NCBI GenBank assembly: GCA_945861935.1
Contig: CAMAVU010000002.1
Location: 38,519-102,518 of the forward strand
Reading direction: 5' to 3'
DNA length: 64,000 bases
Source: Bifidobacterium breve
Lineage (GTDB): Bacteria > Actinomycetota > Thermoleophilia > Miltoncostaeales > Miltoncostaeaceae
The notes under the pieces are model-generated. The model was not told where the DNA came from, did no database searches, and was given only the letters and a program-made list of their open reading frames with translations. Below, piece by piece: positions 16,635 through 24,596 of the stretch. Each line of letters begins with the position of its first letter. The first letter of the stretch is position 1. The translations under genes were made by a program, and so were the position numbers.

Positions 16635-17497
16635 CCGTGGACGAGGCCTACGACCGCTGCACCGCCATCACGCGGGCCGAGGCCCGCAACTTCTACTTCG
16701 GCTTCATCCTGTTGCCCCGTGAGCGGAGACGCGCGATTCACGCCCTGTACGCCTTCAGCAGGCTGTGCGACGACTCGGTTGACGACGCGGGCACCCCCGC
16801 TGGCAAGGCAGAGGCCGTGAGGGCCCGGCGCCGCGACGTGGAGCGTGTGTATGCGGGTGCCGTACCGGACGACGACCCGGTACTGGTGGCGCTCGCCGAT
16901 GCCATCCGCAGGTTCGGTGTCCCCCGCGGGCCGATGGACGCGCTGGTGGACGGCGTCGCGATGGACCTCGACACAGACCGCTACGCGGACTGGCCGGCGC
17001 TCAAGGGCTACTGCGACCGGGTAGCGGGCGCCGTCGGGGTGCTGTCGCTCCACGTCTTCGGGTTCCAGGACCCCTCGGCCGTCCGCCACGCCGAGGACCT
17101 CGGCGTGGCCATGCAGGTGGTGAACATCATGCGCGATGTTCAGGAGGACGCTGGACTCGGACGCATCTACCTGCCGGGGGATGAGATGGCAGCGGCCGGG
17201 GTGACCGGGGACGACATCCTGGCCGACCGTATGACGCCCGCAATGGGTGCACTGATGGCTGTCCAAGCCGCGCGTGCCCACGAGTACTTCGCCAACGGCC
17301 GGATGCTGCTCCCCCTGCTCGACGTCCGGGCCCGGATGTGCGTGCAGATGCTGGCCTCCCTGTACGGGGACATCCTCGTGCGGATCGAGGAGCGGGGGTT
17401 CGACTACACACGCGGGCGCGTGTCGCTCCCCGGGCGGCGCAAGGCCGCCCTGATGGCGGGCTCGGTCGTGAGGGCCGTCACCACGAGGCGGCGCTGA
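16631..17497 (+). CDS. hpnD: Presqualene diphosphate synthase HpnD
   Basis: HpnD condenses two farnesyl diphosphates to presqualene diphosphate. Motifs: SRLCDDSVDDAG (first aspartate-rich region) and NIMRDVQEDAGLGRIYLP (second), plus NFYFGFILLP near the N-terminus as in phytoene/presqualene synthases. It has 288 residues, the same length as HpnC; the two are paralogues within one operon. The ATG at 16631 lies in ATGA with the hpnC stop. Together with hpnC and hpnE it replaces the single-enzyme squalene synthase of eukaryotes. Confidence 0.9.
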   Translation: MTVDEAYDRCTAITRAEARNFYFGFILLPRERRRAIHALYAFSRLCDDSVDDAGTPAGKAEAVRARRRDVERVYAGAVPDDDPVLVALADAIRRFGVPRGPMDALVDGVAMDLDTDRYADWPALKGYCDRVAGAVGVLSLHVFGFQDPSAVRHAEDLGVAMQVVNIMRDVQEDAGLGRIYLPGDEMAAAGVTGDDILADRMTPAMGALMAVQAARAHEYFANGRMLLPLLDVRARMCVQMLASLYGDILVRIEERGFDYTRGRVSLPGRRKAALMAGSVVRAVTTRRR

Positions 17498-17499
17498 CC

Positions 17500-18825
17500 G
17501 TGCGCGGCTGCCGGGTCGTGGTCGCCGGTGCCGGGCTGGCCGGTATCTCCGCAGCGGTCGAGGCCGCATCCCGGGGCGCGCAGGTGACGCTGGTCGAGCG
17601 CCGCCCCTTCCTCGGTGGGAAGACCTTCTCGTTCACCGAACCGCGCACCGGGGTGGAGGTGGACAACGGCCAGCACATCCATCTGGGCTGCTGCACCGCG
17701 TACATGGCGTTGCTGGAACGGCTGGGTTCCATCCACCTCACCGCCATGCAGCCCGTCCTCCGCGTGGATGTGCGCGACCGGGCGGGCATGCACGGGGTCC
17801 TCGCGGCCGGGCGGCTCCCCGCCCCACTCCATCTCGGACCCTCGTTCGCCCGCTACGGCCTGCTGTCCCCGGCCGAACGGTTGCGCGCCCTCGGGGCGCT
17901 CGGCGCCATCGCGGCTCTCGGCCCGTCGGGGCGGGCGGCACTCGACGACGTCTCCTTCGGCGACTGGCTGCGCGCGCACGGCCAGCGTGACGCGGCCATC
18001 GAGCGGTTCTGGGATGTCGTGATCCTCCCCACGTGTAACGACCGCTCCGACCGGGTGTCCGCAGCCCTGGCGTCGTTCGTCATCACCGAGGGACTCATGC
18101 GCACACGGCACGGATCGGCAATCGGGTGGGCGGTCACGGGCCTCTCCGCGCTGGTTGATGCGCCCGCCCGGCGTTACCTCAGCCGACGCGGCGGCGTGGT
18201 GCTGACGGGACGGGCGGTGTCCGCCGCCGACGCGGCCGGGGTGACACTGGACGACGGCACAATGGTCGCAGCGGACGCCGTGGTGCTGGCGCTTCCCCCG
18301 GGCCGGACCCACCACGTGTGCCCGCCCGCGCTCCCGGCGGACCCGGGGCTGGGAGAGTCGCCCATCGTCAACGTGCACCTCTGGTATGACCGGCCGGTAC
18401 TCGACGGGCCGGTACTGGCAGTCGTGGACAGCCCCGTGCAGTGGATGTTCAACCGCACGGCCATCATGGGCGAGGCCGGGCCCGGACAGCACGTGGCGCT
18501 GTCGCTCTCCGCGGCCCGTTCCGAGATGGGCGTGCCGCGCGCCGATCTGGCCCAGACCATGGACAGCGAGGTCCGGCACCTGCTGCCCACGGCGCGCCGG
18601 GCAACGCTGGACGCATGGGCGGTCACAAAGGACGCCAGCGCCACGTTCGCTCCCGCGCCGGGCCAGGCGCGCCGGCGCCCGGGCCCCTGCACCCCGGTGC
18701 AGGGCGTGGTCCTCGCCGGGACGTGGACCTGCACCGGGTGGCCCGCCACGATGGAGGGGGCTGTGCGCAGCGGGCTCGCGGCCGTCCGGGAGATCGCCGG
18801 GCAGATGTCCGGGGACCACGCCTGA
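17500..18825 (+). CDS. hpnE: Hydroxysqualene dehydroxylase HpnE (FAD-dependent)
   Basis: HpnE reduces hydroxysqualene to squalene and is related to phytoene desaturases. The 441-residue protein begins with the FAD-binding VVVAGAGLAGISAAVEAA motif, followed by LVERRPFLGGKTFSF and DNGQHIHLGCC, typical of HpnE, and ends with a second FAD-contact segment GVVLAGTWTCTGWPATMEGAV. The GTG at 17500 follows the hpnD stop by 2 bases. It is the last gene of the visible hopanoid operon; 140 bases separate it from the next gene. Confidence 0.9.
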   Translation: MRGCRVVVAGAGLAGISAAVEAASRGAQVTLVERRPFLGGKTFSFTEPRTGVEVDNGQHIHLGCCTAYMALLERLGSIHLTAMQPVLRVDVRDRAGMHGVLAAGRLPAPLHLGPSFARYGLLSPAERLRALGALGAIAALGPSGRAALDDVSFGDWLRAHGQRDAAIERFWDVVILPTCNDRSDRVSAALASFVITEGLMRTRHGSAIGWAVTGLSALVDAPARRYLSRRGGVVLTGRAVSAADAAGVTLDDGTMVAADAVVLALPPGRTHHVCPPALPADPGLGESPIVNVHLWYDRPVLDGPVLAVVDSPVQWMFNRTAIMGEAGPGQHVALSLSAARSEMGVPRADLAQTMDSEVRHLLPTARRATLDAWAVTKDASATFAPAPGQARRRPGPCTPVQGVVLAGTWTCTGWPATMEGAVRSGLAAVREIAGQMSGDHA

Positions 18826-18965
18826 TGCACCTCCTCCGGGGCGCCTGCGGGCCGGCCGCCGATCACCTCTCCCGGACGCGGTGCCGACGCGCTGGGGGCA
18901 CGCCGAGGTGAACGGGTGCTGATCAACCCGGCACACCCCGGGTTCTTCCGCTGGCCGGGCCCGGC

Positions 18966-20792
18966 ATGACCACCCCGCACAGGCCGGGGGGTGGGAGCAC
19001 ACCCGACCGGGGCCGACCGGCGGGGCCAGGTGCCCGATCGGGTGGCCGCGGCACGCCCCGGGGCGGACGGCGCCGACGTGGCGGGCGCTCCGCCCCGCCC
19101 GGCCGGCGCATGCGCTGGGCCGCGCTGGGCGGCATCGCGGTGCTGCTCATCCTGATCGTCCTCGTGATCGCGGGCGGCGGCGGCGGAACGGCACCGGGCA
19201 CGACTGTCCTCGGCATTGACATGGAGGGAACGCCCGCGGAGGTGCAGAAGGCCCTGCAGCGGCGGGCCGCGGAACTGCTCCGCCGCGAGGTGCGTGTGAC
19301 CGCGGGAGGCGGTACGGTCGCGGCCGTGAGCCCCGCCGGGGTCGGCGGCTCGGTGGACGTGGACGCCGCCATCCGCGCGGCAGAGGCCGCCTCCCCCAAC
19401 CGGCTCGTGCGCGGGCTCCGGGCCATCACGGGCCTGTCTGCACGGGAGGTGCCCGTGCCCGTCATCTACGGGACGGGGTCCCTCGCCGCGTGGTCGGCGG
19501 AGGTCGCGGCCGGTCTCGACCGCCCGGGGGAGAACGCAGTCGTGACGGTTGACGGCACGACGTTCACCGTCACGCCAGCACGCCCGGGACGAGAGGTCGA
19601 CCGGCGTGCGCTGGAGTCCGCCCTCGTGGGTGACCTCGCCGCACTTCCCGGCGAGACGCTGCTTCCCATCCACGAGACACAGCCGGCGCTCACGACCGGG
19701 CTGGCACAGGCACAGGTGCAGGAGGCCGGGCAGGTGCTCGCCCGCGGGTCGTCGGTCGTCGTGGACGGTGTTCAGGCCACCCTGCCCCCGGCCGATGTCG
19801 CGCGTGCGATGCGCGTCACGGCCGCCGGCCTGCGCATCGCCGCGTCCGACCTGCAGAGGCCGCTCCATGTGGCCTTTCCCCAGGGAACCGTGCCCCGCCC
19901 GGCCCACTTCGACATCCGGGGGGCACGGGTCATCCTCGTGCCGTCGAGGAGCGGCCGTCTGGTGGATGGCGGGCGTGTGGCGGCTGGCCTGCTGGGCGAC
20001 GATCGCCCGGTGCAGTCGGAGTTCGTGGACGTGACACCCACCTTCACCACCGGGAAGGCGAAGGAACTCGGGATCAAGGAGGAGGTCGGTTCCTACACGA
20101 CCGCCTATGACCCAGGCCAGCCGCGCGTCACGAACATCCAGCGCGCAGCGCACATCCTGAACGGAACCATCATCCCACCGGGTGGCACGCTGTCGCTCAA
20201 CACCGTGCTCGGGAAGCGCACGGCCGACCGCGGATTCGTCCCGGCGCCCATGGTGGCCGACGGCCTCGTGGTGGACGCCGTGGGCGGCGGGGTGTCGCAG
20301 TTGGCGACCACGCTCTTCAACGCCGCATTCGTCGCAGGCTTCCGGCTGGACGAGCACAGGTCGCACCAGTTGTACTTCGAGCGTTATCCGACGGGTCGCG
20401 ACGCGACGATCTCGTGGCCCAAGCCCGACCTCAGGGTCACGAACAACTGGCCGGCCGCCGCGCTCGTGCGGGTGTTCGCCGGATCGAGCGGCGTGACCGT
20501 GGCCATCTACTCCACCTCGTTCGACCGCCGGGTGGAGACCGAGACCAGCGAGCCCTACGACCGCACGAAGCCGAAGACGCGGCGCATCACCTCGCCGGAC
20601 CTGAAGAAGGGGAAGAAGGCACTCAAGTCGCGCGGCGCCCCGGGGTTCAGCGTCACGGTGACGCGCCGGGTGTACGAGGGCGCGCTCCTGAAGGAGGATG
20701 GCACCTTCGAAACCGTGTACCTCGCGCCGCCCAGACTGATCCTCGTGGCCGAGGGCACGCCAGGTGCCGAGACCCCGGCGGAACCCCAGTAG
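18966..20792 (+). CDS. VanW-family protein with membrane anchor and peptidoglycan-binding-like domains
   Basis: A 608-residue protein. A long Gly/Arg/Pro-rich cytoplasmic tail (~48 residues) precedes one transmembrane segment (LGGIAVLLILIVLVIAGG). Two PG_binding_4-like repeats follow (VDVDAAIRAAEAASP and REVDRRALESALVGDLAALPG regions). The VanW domain lies around residues 375-510, with the signature SYTTAYDPGQPRVTNIQRAA, GGTLSLNTVLGKRTADRGF and GGGVSQLATTLFNAAF. The C-terminal region is basic and may contain a G5-like module. VanW proteins occur in vancomycin-resistance clusters and more widely as cell-wall proteins of unsettled biochemical role; here there are no van genes nearby, so a role in envelope maintenance is more likely than resistance. 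Confidence 0.85.
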   Translation: MTTPHRPGGGSTPDRGRPAGPGARSGGRGTPRGGRRRRGGRSAPPGRRMRWAALGGIAVLLILIVLVIAGGGGGTAPGTTVLGIDMEGTPAEVQKALQRRAAELLRREVRVTAGGGTVAAVSPAGVGGSVDVDAAIRAAEAASPNRLVRGLRAITGLSAREVPVPVIYGTGSLAAWSAEVAAGLDRPGENAVVTVDGTTFTVTPARPGREVDRRALESALVGDLAALPGETLLPIHETQPALTTGLAQAQVQEAGQVLARGSSVVVDGVQATLPPADVARAMRVTAAGLRIAASDLQRPLHVAFPQGTVPRPAHFDIRGARVILVPSRSGRLVDGGRVAAGLLGDDRPVQSEFVDVTPTFTTGKAKELGIKEEVGSYTTAYDPGQPRVTNIQRAAHILNGTIIPPGGTLSLNTVLGKRTADRGFVPAPMVADGLVVDAVGGGVSQLATTLFNAAFVAGFRLDEHRSHQLYFERYPTGRDATISWPKPDLRVTNNWPAAALVRVFAGSSGVTVAIYSTSFDRRVETETSEPYDRTKPKTRRITSPDLKKGKKALKSRGAPGFSVTVTRRVYEGALLKEDGTFETVYLAPPRLILVAEGTPGAETPAEPQ

Positions 20793-20799
20793 CCCGGAC

Positions 20800-21090
20800 T
20801 CAGCCGCCTGCGGAGCGCCGGTCCTGAACCGAGCGGATGCCGTGGTCATCCGGAAGGCCGAGTGCGCGATTGATCGCCTGCAGCGCGGTGATGCCCTGCT
20901 CTGCCACATTGGCACCGGTCCGGGAAGCGGGGCTCACGGCCTTGGGCTCCTCGGCCCCGATGCGCCGACGCTCCACATCCAGCGCCCACGGCTCCGACAG
21001 CACCGGCCACCGGGCCAGGAGCGCCATGTGGCGTGCATCGCGTCCCGCCGCGCCAACGGAGGCACCGCCCCCCGGCGTGTACTCGGCCAT
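20800..21090 (-). CDS. Small hypothetical protein
   Basis: A 96-residue open frame between the VanW gene and acetyl-CoA synthetase, on the opposite strand, with strong G/C bias at third codon positions like the real genes around it. It has the phrases RDARHMALLARWPVLSEPWA and GANVAEQGITALQAINRALG; no family is recognised and no membrane segment is visible. The start at 21090 (MAEYTPGGG) is the first ATG but has only a weak GAGG directly before it, so the true start is uncertain. It ends 8 bases from the convergent VanW stop. A real small gene is likelier than not. Confidence 0.5.
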   Translation of the reverse strand: MAEYTPGGGASVGAAGRDARHMALLARWPVLSEPWALDVERRRIGAEEPKAVSPASRTGANVAEQGITALQAINRALGLPDDHGIRSVQDRRSAGG

Positions 21091-21159
21091 CCTCAGGCCC
21101 CCCGGGCATGCGTGCGTACACTCATGCCGAGACGATAAGGCATCGGGAGGAGGGTCCCA

Positions 21160-23121
21160 GTGGGTGACGGTTCGCCGGCCATCGACGCGCTTCAGCACAC
21201 GGGGGCCACGTACCCGCCCCCGGCCGCCATCGCCGCGGGCGCCGTGGTGCGCGACCCGGGCGTCTGGGAGCGCGCGGCGGCCGACCCGATCGCCTGGTGG
21301 GAGGAGCAGGCTGGCCATCTGGAGTGGTCGTCCCGATGGACGCGCACGCTGGATGATGACGATGCGCCGTTCTTCCGGTGGTTCACGGGCGGGACGCTGA
21401 ACATCGCGACGAACTGCCTCGACCGGCATCTCGCCGAGCGGGGGGAGCGCGTGGCCTTCCACTGGGAGGGCGAGCCCGGCGACCGCGTGACCATCACCTA
21501 CCGCGAACTGCACGCTCGGGTCTCGCGCTTCGCAAACGCGCTGCGCGGCCTCGGGGTCGGGCGCGGTGGCCGGGTGGCGATCTACATGGGAATGGTCCCC
21601 GAACTTCCCATCGCGATGCTGGCATGCGCCCGCATCGGGGCGGCCCACACGGTTGTGTTCGGCGGCTTCTCGGCGCAGGCCCTGTGCGACCGGATGATTG
21701 ACTTCGGTGCCACCGTCCTCGTCACGCAGGACGAGGCCTGGCGCGCAGGCAAGACGATTGCGCTCAAGGCCAGTGCCGATCAGGCGCTCGCCGGCGCGCC
21801 CGGCGTCGCCCACGCGGTGGTCTGCCGGCGCACGGGGGGCGACATCAACTGGGTCGAGGGGCGGGACGCGTGGTTCCACGACCTCGAGCAGGCGGCAGAC
21901 CCGGACTGCCCGGCCGAGCCCATGGACGCCGAGCAGATGCTGTTCGCCCTCTACACCTCGGGGACGACCGGGAAGCCCAAGGGCATCGTGCACACGACCG
22001 GCGGGTACCTGACCGGGGCAGCGTCCACCCACCGGATGGTCTTCGACCTCCATGACGACGACATCTACTGGTGCGCAGCAGACATCGGGTGGGTCACGGG
22101 CCACTCGTACATCGTGTACGGACCCCTCGCCAACGGCGCGACCAGCGTCATGTACGAGGGTGGCCCCGGCTTCCCGGCTCAGGACCGCCTGTGGCAGATC
22201 GTCGAGCGCTACCGGGTGAGCATCCTCTACACGGCCCCGACCGCCATTCGCACGTTCATGAAGTGGGGGGATGCCCTGCCCGCCGGGCACGACCTGTCAT
22301 CCATCCGCATCCTCGGCTCGGTGGGCGAGCCCATCAATCCGGAGGCGTGGGAGTGGTACCGCCAGTCAATCGGTGGTGGGCAGGCGCCGGTGGTGGACAC
22401 GTGGTGGCAGACCGAAACGGGCAGCATGATGATCAGCCCCCTGCCCGGCCTGAACACCCTCAAGCCGGGGTCCGCTTCGCGACCGCTGCCCGGTATCTCC
22501 GCGCGGGTGGTCGGCGAGGACGGGCAGGATGTACCGGACGGGCAGGGTGGCTATCTGGTGATTGACCGCCCGTGGCCGTCGATGCTGCGGACGCTCCTCG
22601 GCGACGACCAGCGGTACGTGGACACGTACTGGAGCCGATTCCCGGGTCTGTATCTGGCCGGCGACGGCTGCCGTATCGACGACGACGGGGACTTCTGGCT
22701 ACTCGGACGCATTGACGACGTGATGAACGTGTCGGGGCACCGGCTCTCGACCATCGAGGTGGAGAGCGCCCTCGTGGACCACCCGGCCGTCGCCGAGGCA
22801 GCGGTCGTGGGACGAGCCGACCCCATCACGGGCGAGGCCATCGCGGCCTTCGTCACGCTGAGGGACGGGGTGCACGGCGACGAGGCGCTCATTGCCGCCC
22901 TGCGTGAGCACGTGGCCCAGCAGATCGGTCCCATCGCGAAGCCGGCATCCATCGTGCTCACTCCCGACCTGCCCAAGACGCGGTCGGGGAAGATCATGCG
23001 ACGTCTGCTCCGCGACGTGTCCGAGCACCGGCAGTTGGGCGACGTGACGACCCTCGCCAACGAGGAGGTCGTGGGGGAGATCGCTGCGCAGGCAGCGACC
23101 AACCCCCACGGCGAGGACTAG
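21160..23121 (+). CDS. acs: Acetyl-CoA synthetase (AMP-forming)
   Basis: Activates acetate to acetyl-CoA through an acetyl-adenylate. At 653 residues it is full length. Motifs: TSGTTGKPKGIVHT (P-loop of the adenylate-forming family), WWQTETG, LLGRIDDVMNVSGHRLST (hinge) and PKTRSGKIMRR containing the lysine that is commonly acetylated by Pat-type acetyltransferases. The GTG at 21160 is preceded by GGGAGGAGGG, a strong ribosome-binding site. It stands alone; a convergent gene overlaps its last 4 bases. A single-gene unit of this type usually supports growth on acetate. Confidence 0.95.
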   Translation: MGDGSPAIDALQHTGATYPPPAAIAAGAVVRDPGVWERAAADPIAWWEEQAGHLEWSSRWTRTLDDDDAPFFRWFTGGTLNIATNCLDRHLAERGERVAFHWEGEPGDRVTITYRELHARVSRFANALRGLGVGRGGRVAIYMGMVPELPIAMLACARIGAAHTVVFGGFSAQALCDRMIDFGATVLVTQDEAWRAGKTIALKASADQALAGAPGVAHAVVCRRTGGDINWVEGRDAWFHDLEQAADPDCPAEPMDAEQMLFALYTSGTTGKPKGIVHTTGGYLTGAASTHRMVFDLHDDDIYWCAADIGWVTGHSYIVYGPLANGATSVMYEGGPGFPAQDRLWQIVERYRVSILYTAPTAIRTFMKWGDALPAGHDLSSIRILGSVGEPINPEAWEWYRQSIGGGQAPVVDTWWQTETGSMMISPLPGLNTLKPGSASRPLPGISARVVGEDGQDVPDGQGGYLVIDRPWPSMLRTLLGDDQRYVDTYWSRFPGLYLAGDGCRIDDDGDFWLLGRIDDVMNVSGHRLSTIEVESALVDHPAVAEAAVVGRADPITGEAIAAFVTLRDGVHGDEALIAALREHVAQQIGPIAKPASIVLTPDLPKTRSGKIMRRLLRDVSEHRQLGDVTTLANEEVVGEIAAQAATNPHGED

Positions 23122-23732
23122 GCCGGAGCGTCGTCCAGGGACGGCGGCAGGGTCCGCCCCGCCCCCCGCAGACGATCGGCCGCGTGCGTGCGTGCCGAGC
23201 GCACGGCATCACGGGGAGGGGTCAGCCGATGGGCCGCCGCGTACCAGGCGGTGAGCCCCTCGAGGGCAAGGGCGAGGGCGAGGCGCCCGTCGGCATCCTC
23301 GCCAGCGCACTGGTCAATCGCCGCCGCGAGGCCCGCGACGGCGAGGGCGACGGGCGCCGGCGAGCCGATCGTCACGGGTACCGGTCCGACCGCCGACCGG
23401 ACCAGCGCCGCAGACACCCGCGGGAGCCCCCGGTCCCCCGACCACCGCACGAGTTCCACGGGCACCAGACCCCGTGTCCGGGTCGCCACCTCCACCGCGT
23501 CTCCGGGCAGGGTTCCGTCGGGGCTGTCTGCGACGGCCGTGGCGACTCTGCGGACCCGCTCGGAAAACGCCCCGACCTCCGACTCGTGCGTGCCATGGAA
23601 TCCCCAGGCAAGGAGGCCGAGGGTCAGGTCGAGCCTGTCCGCACCGGCCGGGCGGCCGGTGCCCCCGCCGGGGAACGCGACCCGCACCGAGGCCAGCCCG
23701 GCCCCGGGCAGCTCCACGTCCACCTCGGCCAT
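23118..23732 (-). CDS. Hypothetical protein
   Basis: A 204-residue protein with no recognised domain. Starting at MAEVDVELPG it contains short beta-like segments (VDVELPGAGLASVRVAF, VEVATRTRGLVPVELVRWSGD) and alanine-rich helices near the C-terminus (VALAVAGLAAAIDQC, LALALALEGLTAWYAAAHRL). No signal peptide or membrane segment is convincing. An ATG 18 bases upstream is also in frame. Codon use agrees with neighbouring genes. Its stop overlaps the acs stop by 4 bases, and it is divergent from the HU gene with a ~150-bp gap. Confidence 0.6.
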   Translation of the reverse strand: MAEVDVELPGAGLASVRVAFPGGGTGRPAGADRLDLTLGLLAWGFHGTHESEVGAFSERVRRVATAVADSPDGTLPGDAVEVATRTRGLVPVELVRWSGDRGLPRVSAALVRSAVGPVPVTIGSPAPVALAVAGLAAAIDQCAGEDADGRLALALALEGLTAWYAAAHRLTPPRDAVRSARTHAADRLRGAGRTLPPSLDDAPA

Positions 23733-23832
23733 CGGCGTGCGGCCGATCACACAGATCTCCCTGCGCCACGCCGTTTTCCGGCCCCCCCGTGCGGGGTACG
23801 TCCGGGTCCATTGGTAGCGTCAGCACCACTTC

Positions 23833-23846
23833 GCAGCGATCGCTGC
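23833..23846. promoter_or_regulatory. Palindrome in HU leader region
   Basis: GCAGCGATCGCTGC is a perfect 14-bp palindrome, 36 bases before the HU start, followed at 23849-23862 by a small hairpin CCTCCG/CGGAGG. Either could be a regulatory site for the HU gene; no specific regulator can be named. Confidence 0.35.
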
Positions 23847-23882
23847 AGCCTCCGTCCGGAGGTCACCGAAGCGAGGAGACCC

Positions 23883-24161
23883 ATGACCAAGGCCGACTTC
23901 GTCAAGCGCGTCGCGCGTGCAGCCGACCTCACCAACGACCAGGCGTCCCGTGCAGTGCAGGCCGTCCTGGACGAGATCGAGCTCGCCCTCAAGGCCGGAG
24001 ACGAGGTGCAGTTCTCCGGCTTCGGCAAGTTCTCAGTGTCCCATCGTGCTGCTCGCGAGGGCGTGGATCCCCGCAACCCGGGCCAGAAGATCCAGATCTC
24101 TGCCCGTCGGGTACCACGCTTCCAGGCAGGCGCCCACCTCAAGCGCTCGGTCGCCGGATAG
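23883..24161 (+). CDS. hup: HU-family DNA-binding protein
   Basis: A 92-residue nucleoid protein that bends and wraps DNA as a dimer. The sequence follows the HU/IHF fold: N-terminal helices (MTKADFVKRVARAADLT), the turn QFSGFGKFSVSHRAAREG, and the DNA-binding arm RNPGQKIQISARRVPRFQAG. It lacks the long lysine-rich C-terminal tail of mycobacterial HupB. GAGGAGA lies 3-9 bases before the ATG. A strong hairpin follows 15 bases after the stop. Confidence 0.95.
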   Translation: MTKADFVKRVARAADLTNDQASRAVQAVLDEIELALKAGDEVQFSGFGKFSVSHRAAREGVDPRNPGQKIQISARRVPRFQAGAHLKRSVAG

Positions 24162-24175
24162 CAGGTTCCCGGCGA

Positions 24176-24208
24176 CGCCGGGCGGGTCCCCTGTGGACCC
24201 GCCCGGCG
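24176..24208. terminator. 14-bp GC-rich hairpin between HU and tRNA-Leu
   Basis: CGCCGGGCGGGTCC and GGACCCGCCCGGCG form a perfect 14-bp stem with a 5-base loop. It lies directly after the HU gene and also just downstream of the oppositely oriented tRNA-Leu, so it could stop transcription from both sides. No T-run follows, as is common in very GC-rich actinobacteria. Confidence 0.65.
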
Positions 24209-24220
24209 CGCGAGCATTGA

Positions 24221-24303
24221 GCCGGAGGCGGGATTCGAACCCGCACGCCCCAAGGGGCCAGGGATTTTAAGTCCCCCGCGTCTACCAGTTCCGCCACTCC
24301 GGC
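24221..24303 (-). tRNA. tRNA-Leu, anticodon TAA
   Basis: Cloverleaf readable on the minus strand: acceptor GCCGGAG/CTCCGGC, D-arm GCGGAACTGGTAGACGC, anticodon loop CTTAAAA with anticodon TAA (reads UUA), long type II variable arm GGCCCCTTGGGGCG, and T-arm GCGGG-TTCGAAT-CCCGC. CCA is not encoded. The base following the acceptor stem, the discriminator position 73, is T rather than the A expected for tRNA-Leu. UUA is extremely rare in such a GC-rich genome. Confidence 0.92.
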
Positions 24304-24324
24304 CGGAGGGCACGGCCACCGTCG

Positions 24325-24585
24325 TCAGCGCCCGAAGGTCGCCGCGCCCGGCGTGCGATCGATGGAGGTGAGGCGGGTGTGCTCGACCTTGTGGCACCAC
24401 TCCTCCTGGAGAATGGGCCAGCGCTTGAGCACCTGCTCATAGCGGATGTGGCGCGTGTTCTCCCCCTTGGAGAAGATCATCCGCCGGTCATCGCTGGGAT
24501 CCTCGGTGCGCGCAAGTGCATCCGCCAATCCGGCGACACCGAGGACAGCGCCCTCGTCACGCCCGGTTGTCACCTCCATGCCCAT
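24325..24585 (-). CDS. Small hypothetical protein downstream of ppx
   Basis: An 86-residue protein starting at MGMEVTTG, 11 bases after the ppx stop and on the same strand, so probably co-transcribed. It contains GLADALARTEDPSDDRRMIFSKGE and a HIRYEQVLKRWPILQEEWCHKVEHTRL segment rich in charged and aromatic residues, suggesting a small folded helical protein. No family is recognised. A second ATG two codons downstream is also possible. Confidence 0.6.
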   Translation of the reverse strand: MGMEVTTGRDEGAVLGVAGLADALARTEDPSDDRRMIFSKGENTRHIRYEQVLKRWPILQEEWCHKVEHTRLTSIDRTPGAATFGR

Positions 24586-24596
24586 GGGGGACGAGT

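Noticed and set aside
18966..20792. Considered the VanW protein as evidence for a vancomycin-resistance cluster
   Set aside because: There are no vanH, vanA, vanX, vanR or vanS genes near; VanW domains are widespread in cell-wall proteins.
18174..20915. A 913-codon open frame on the minus strand
   Set aside because: Antisense to hpnE and the VanW gene; composition unlike real proteins.
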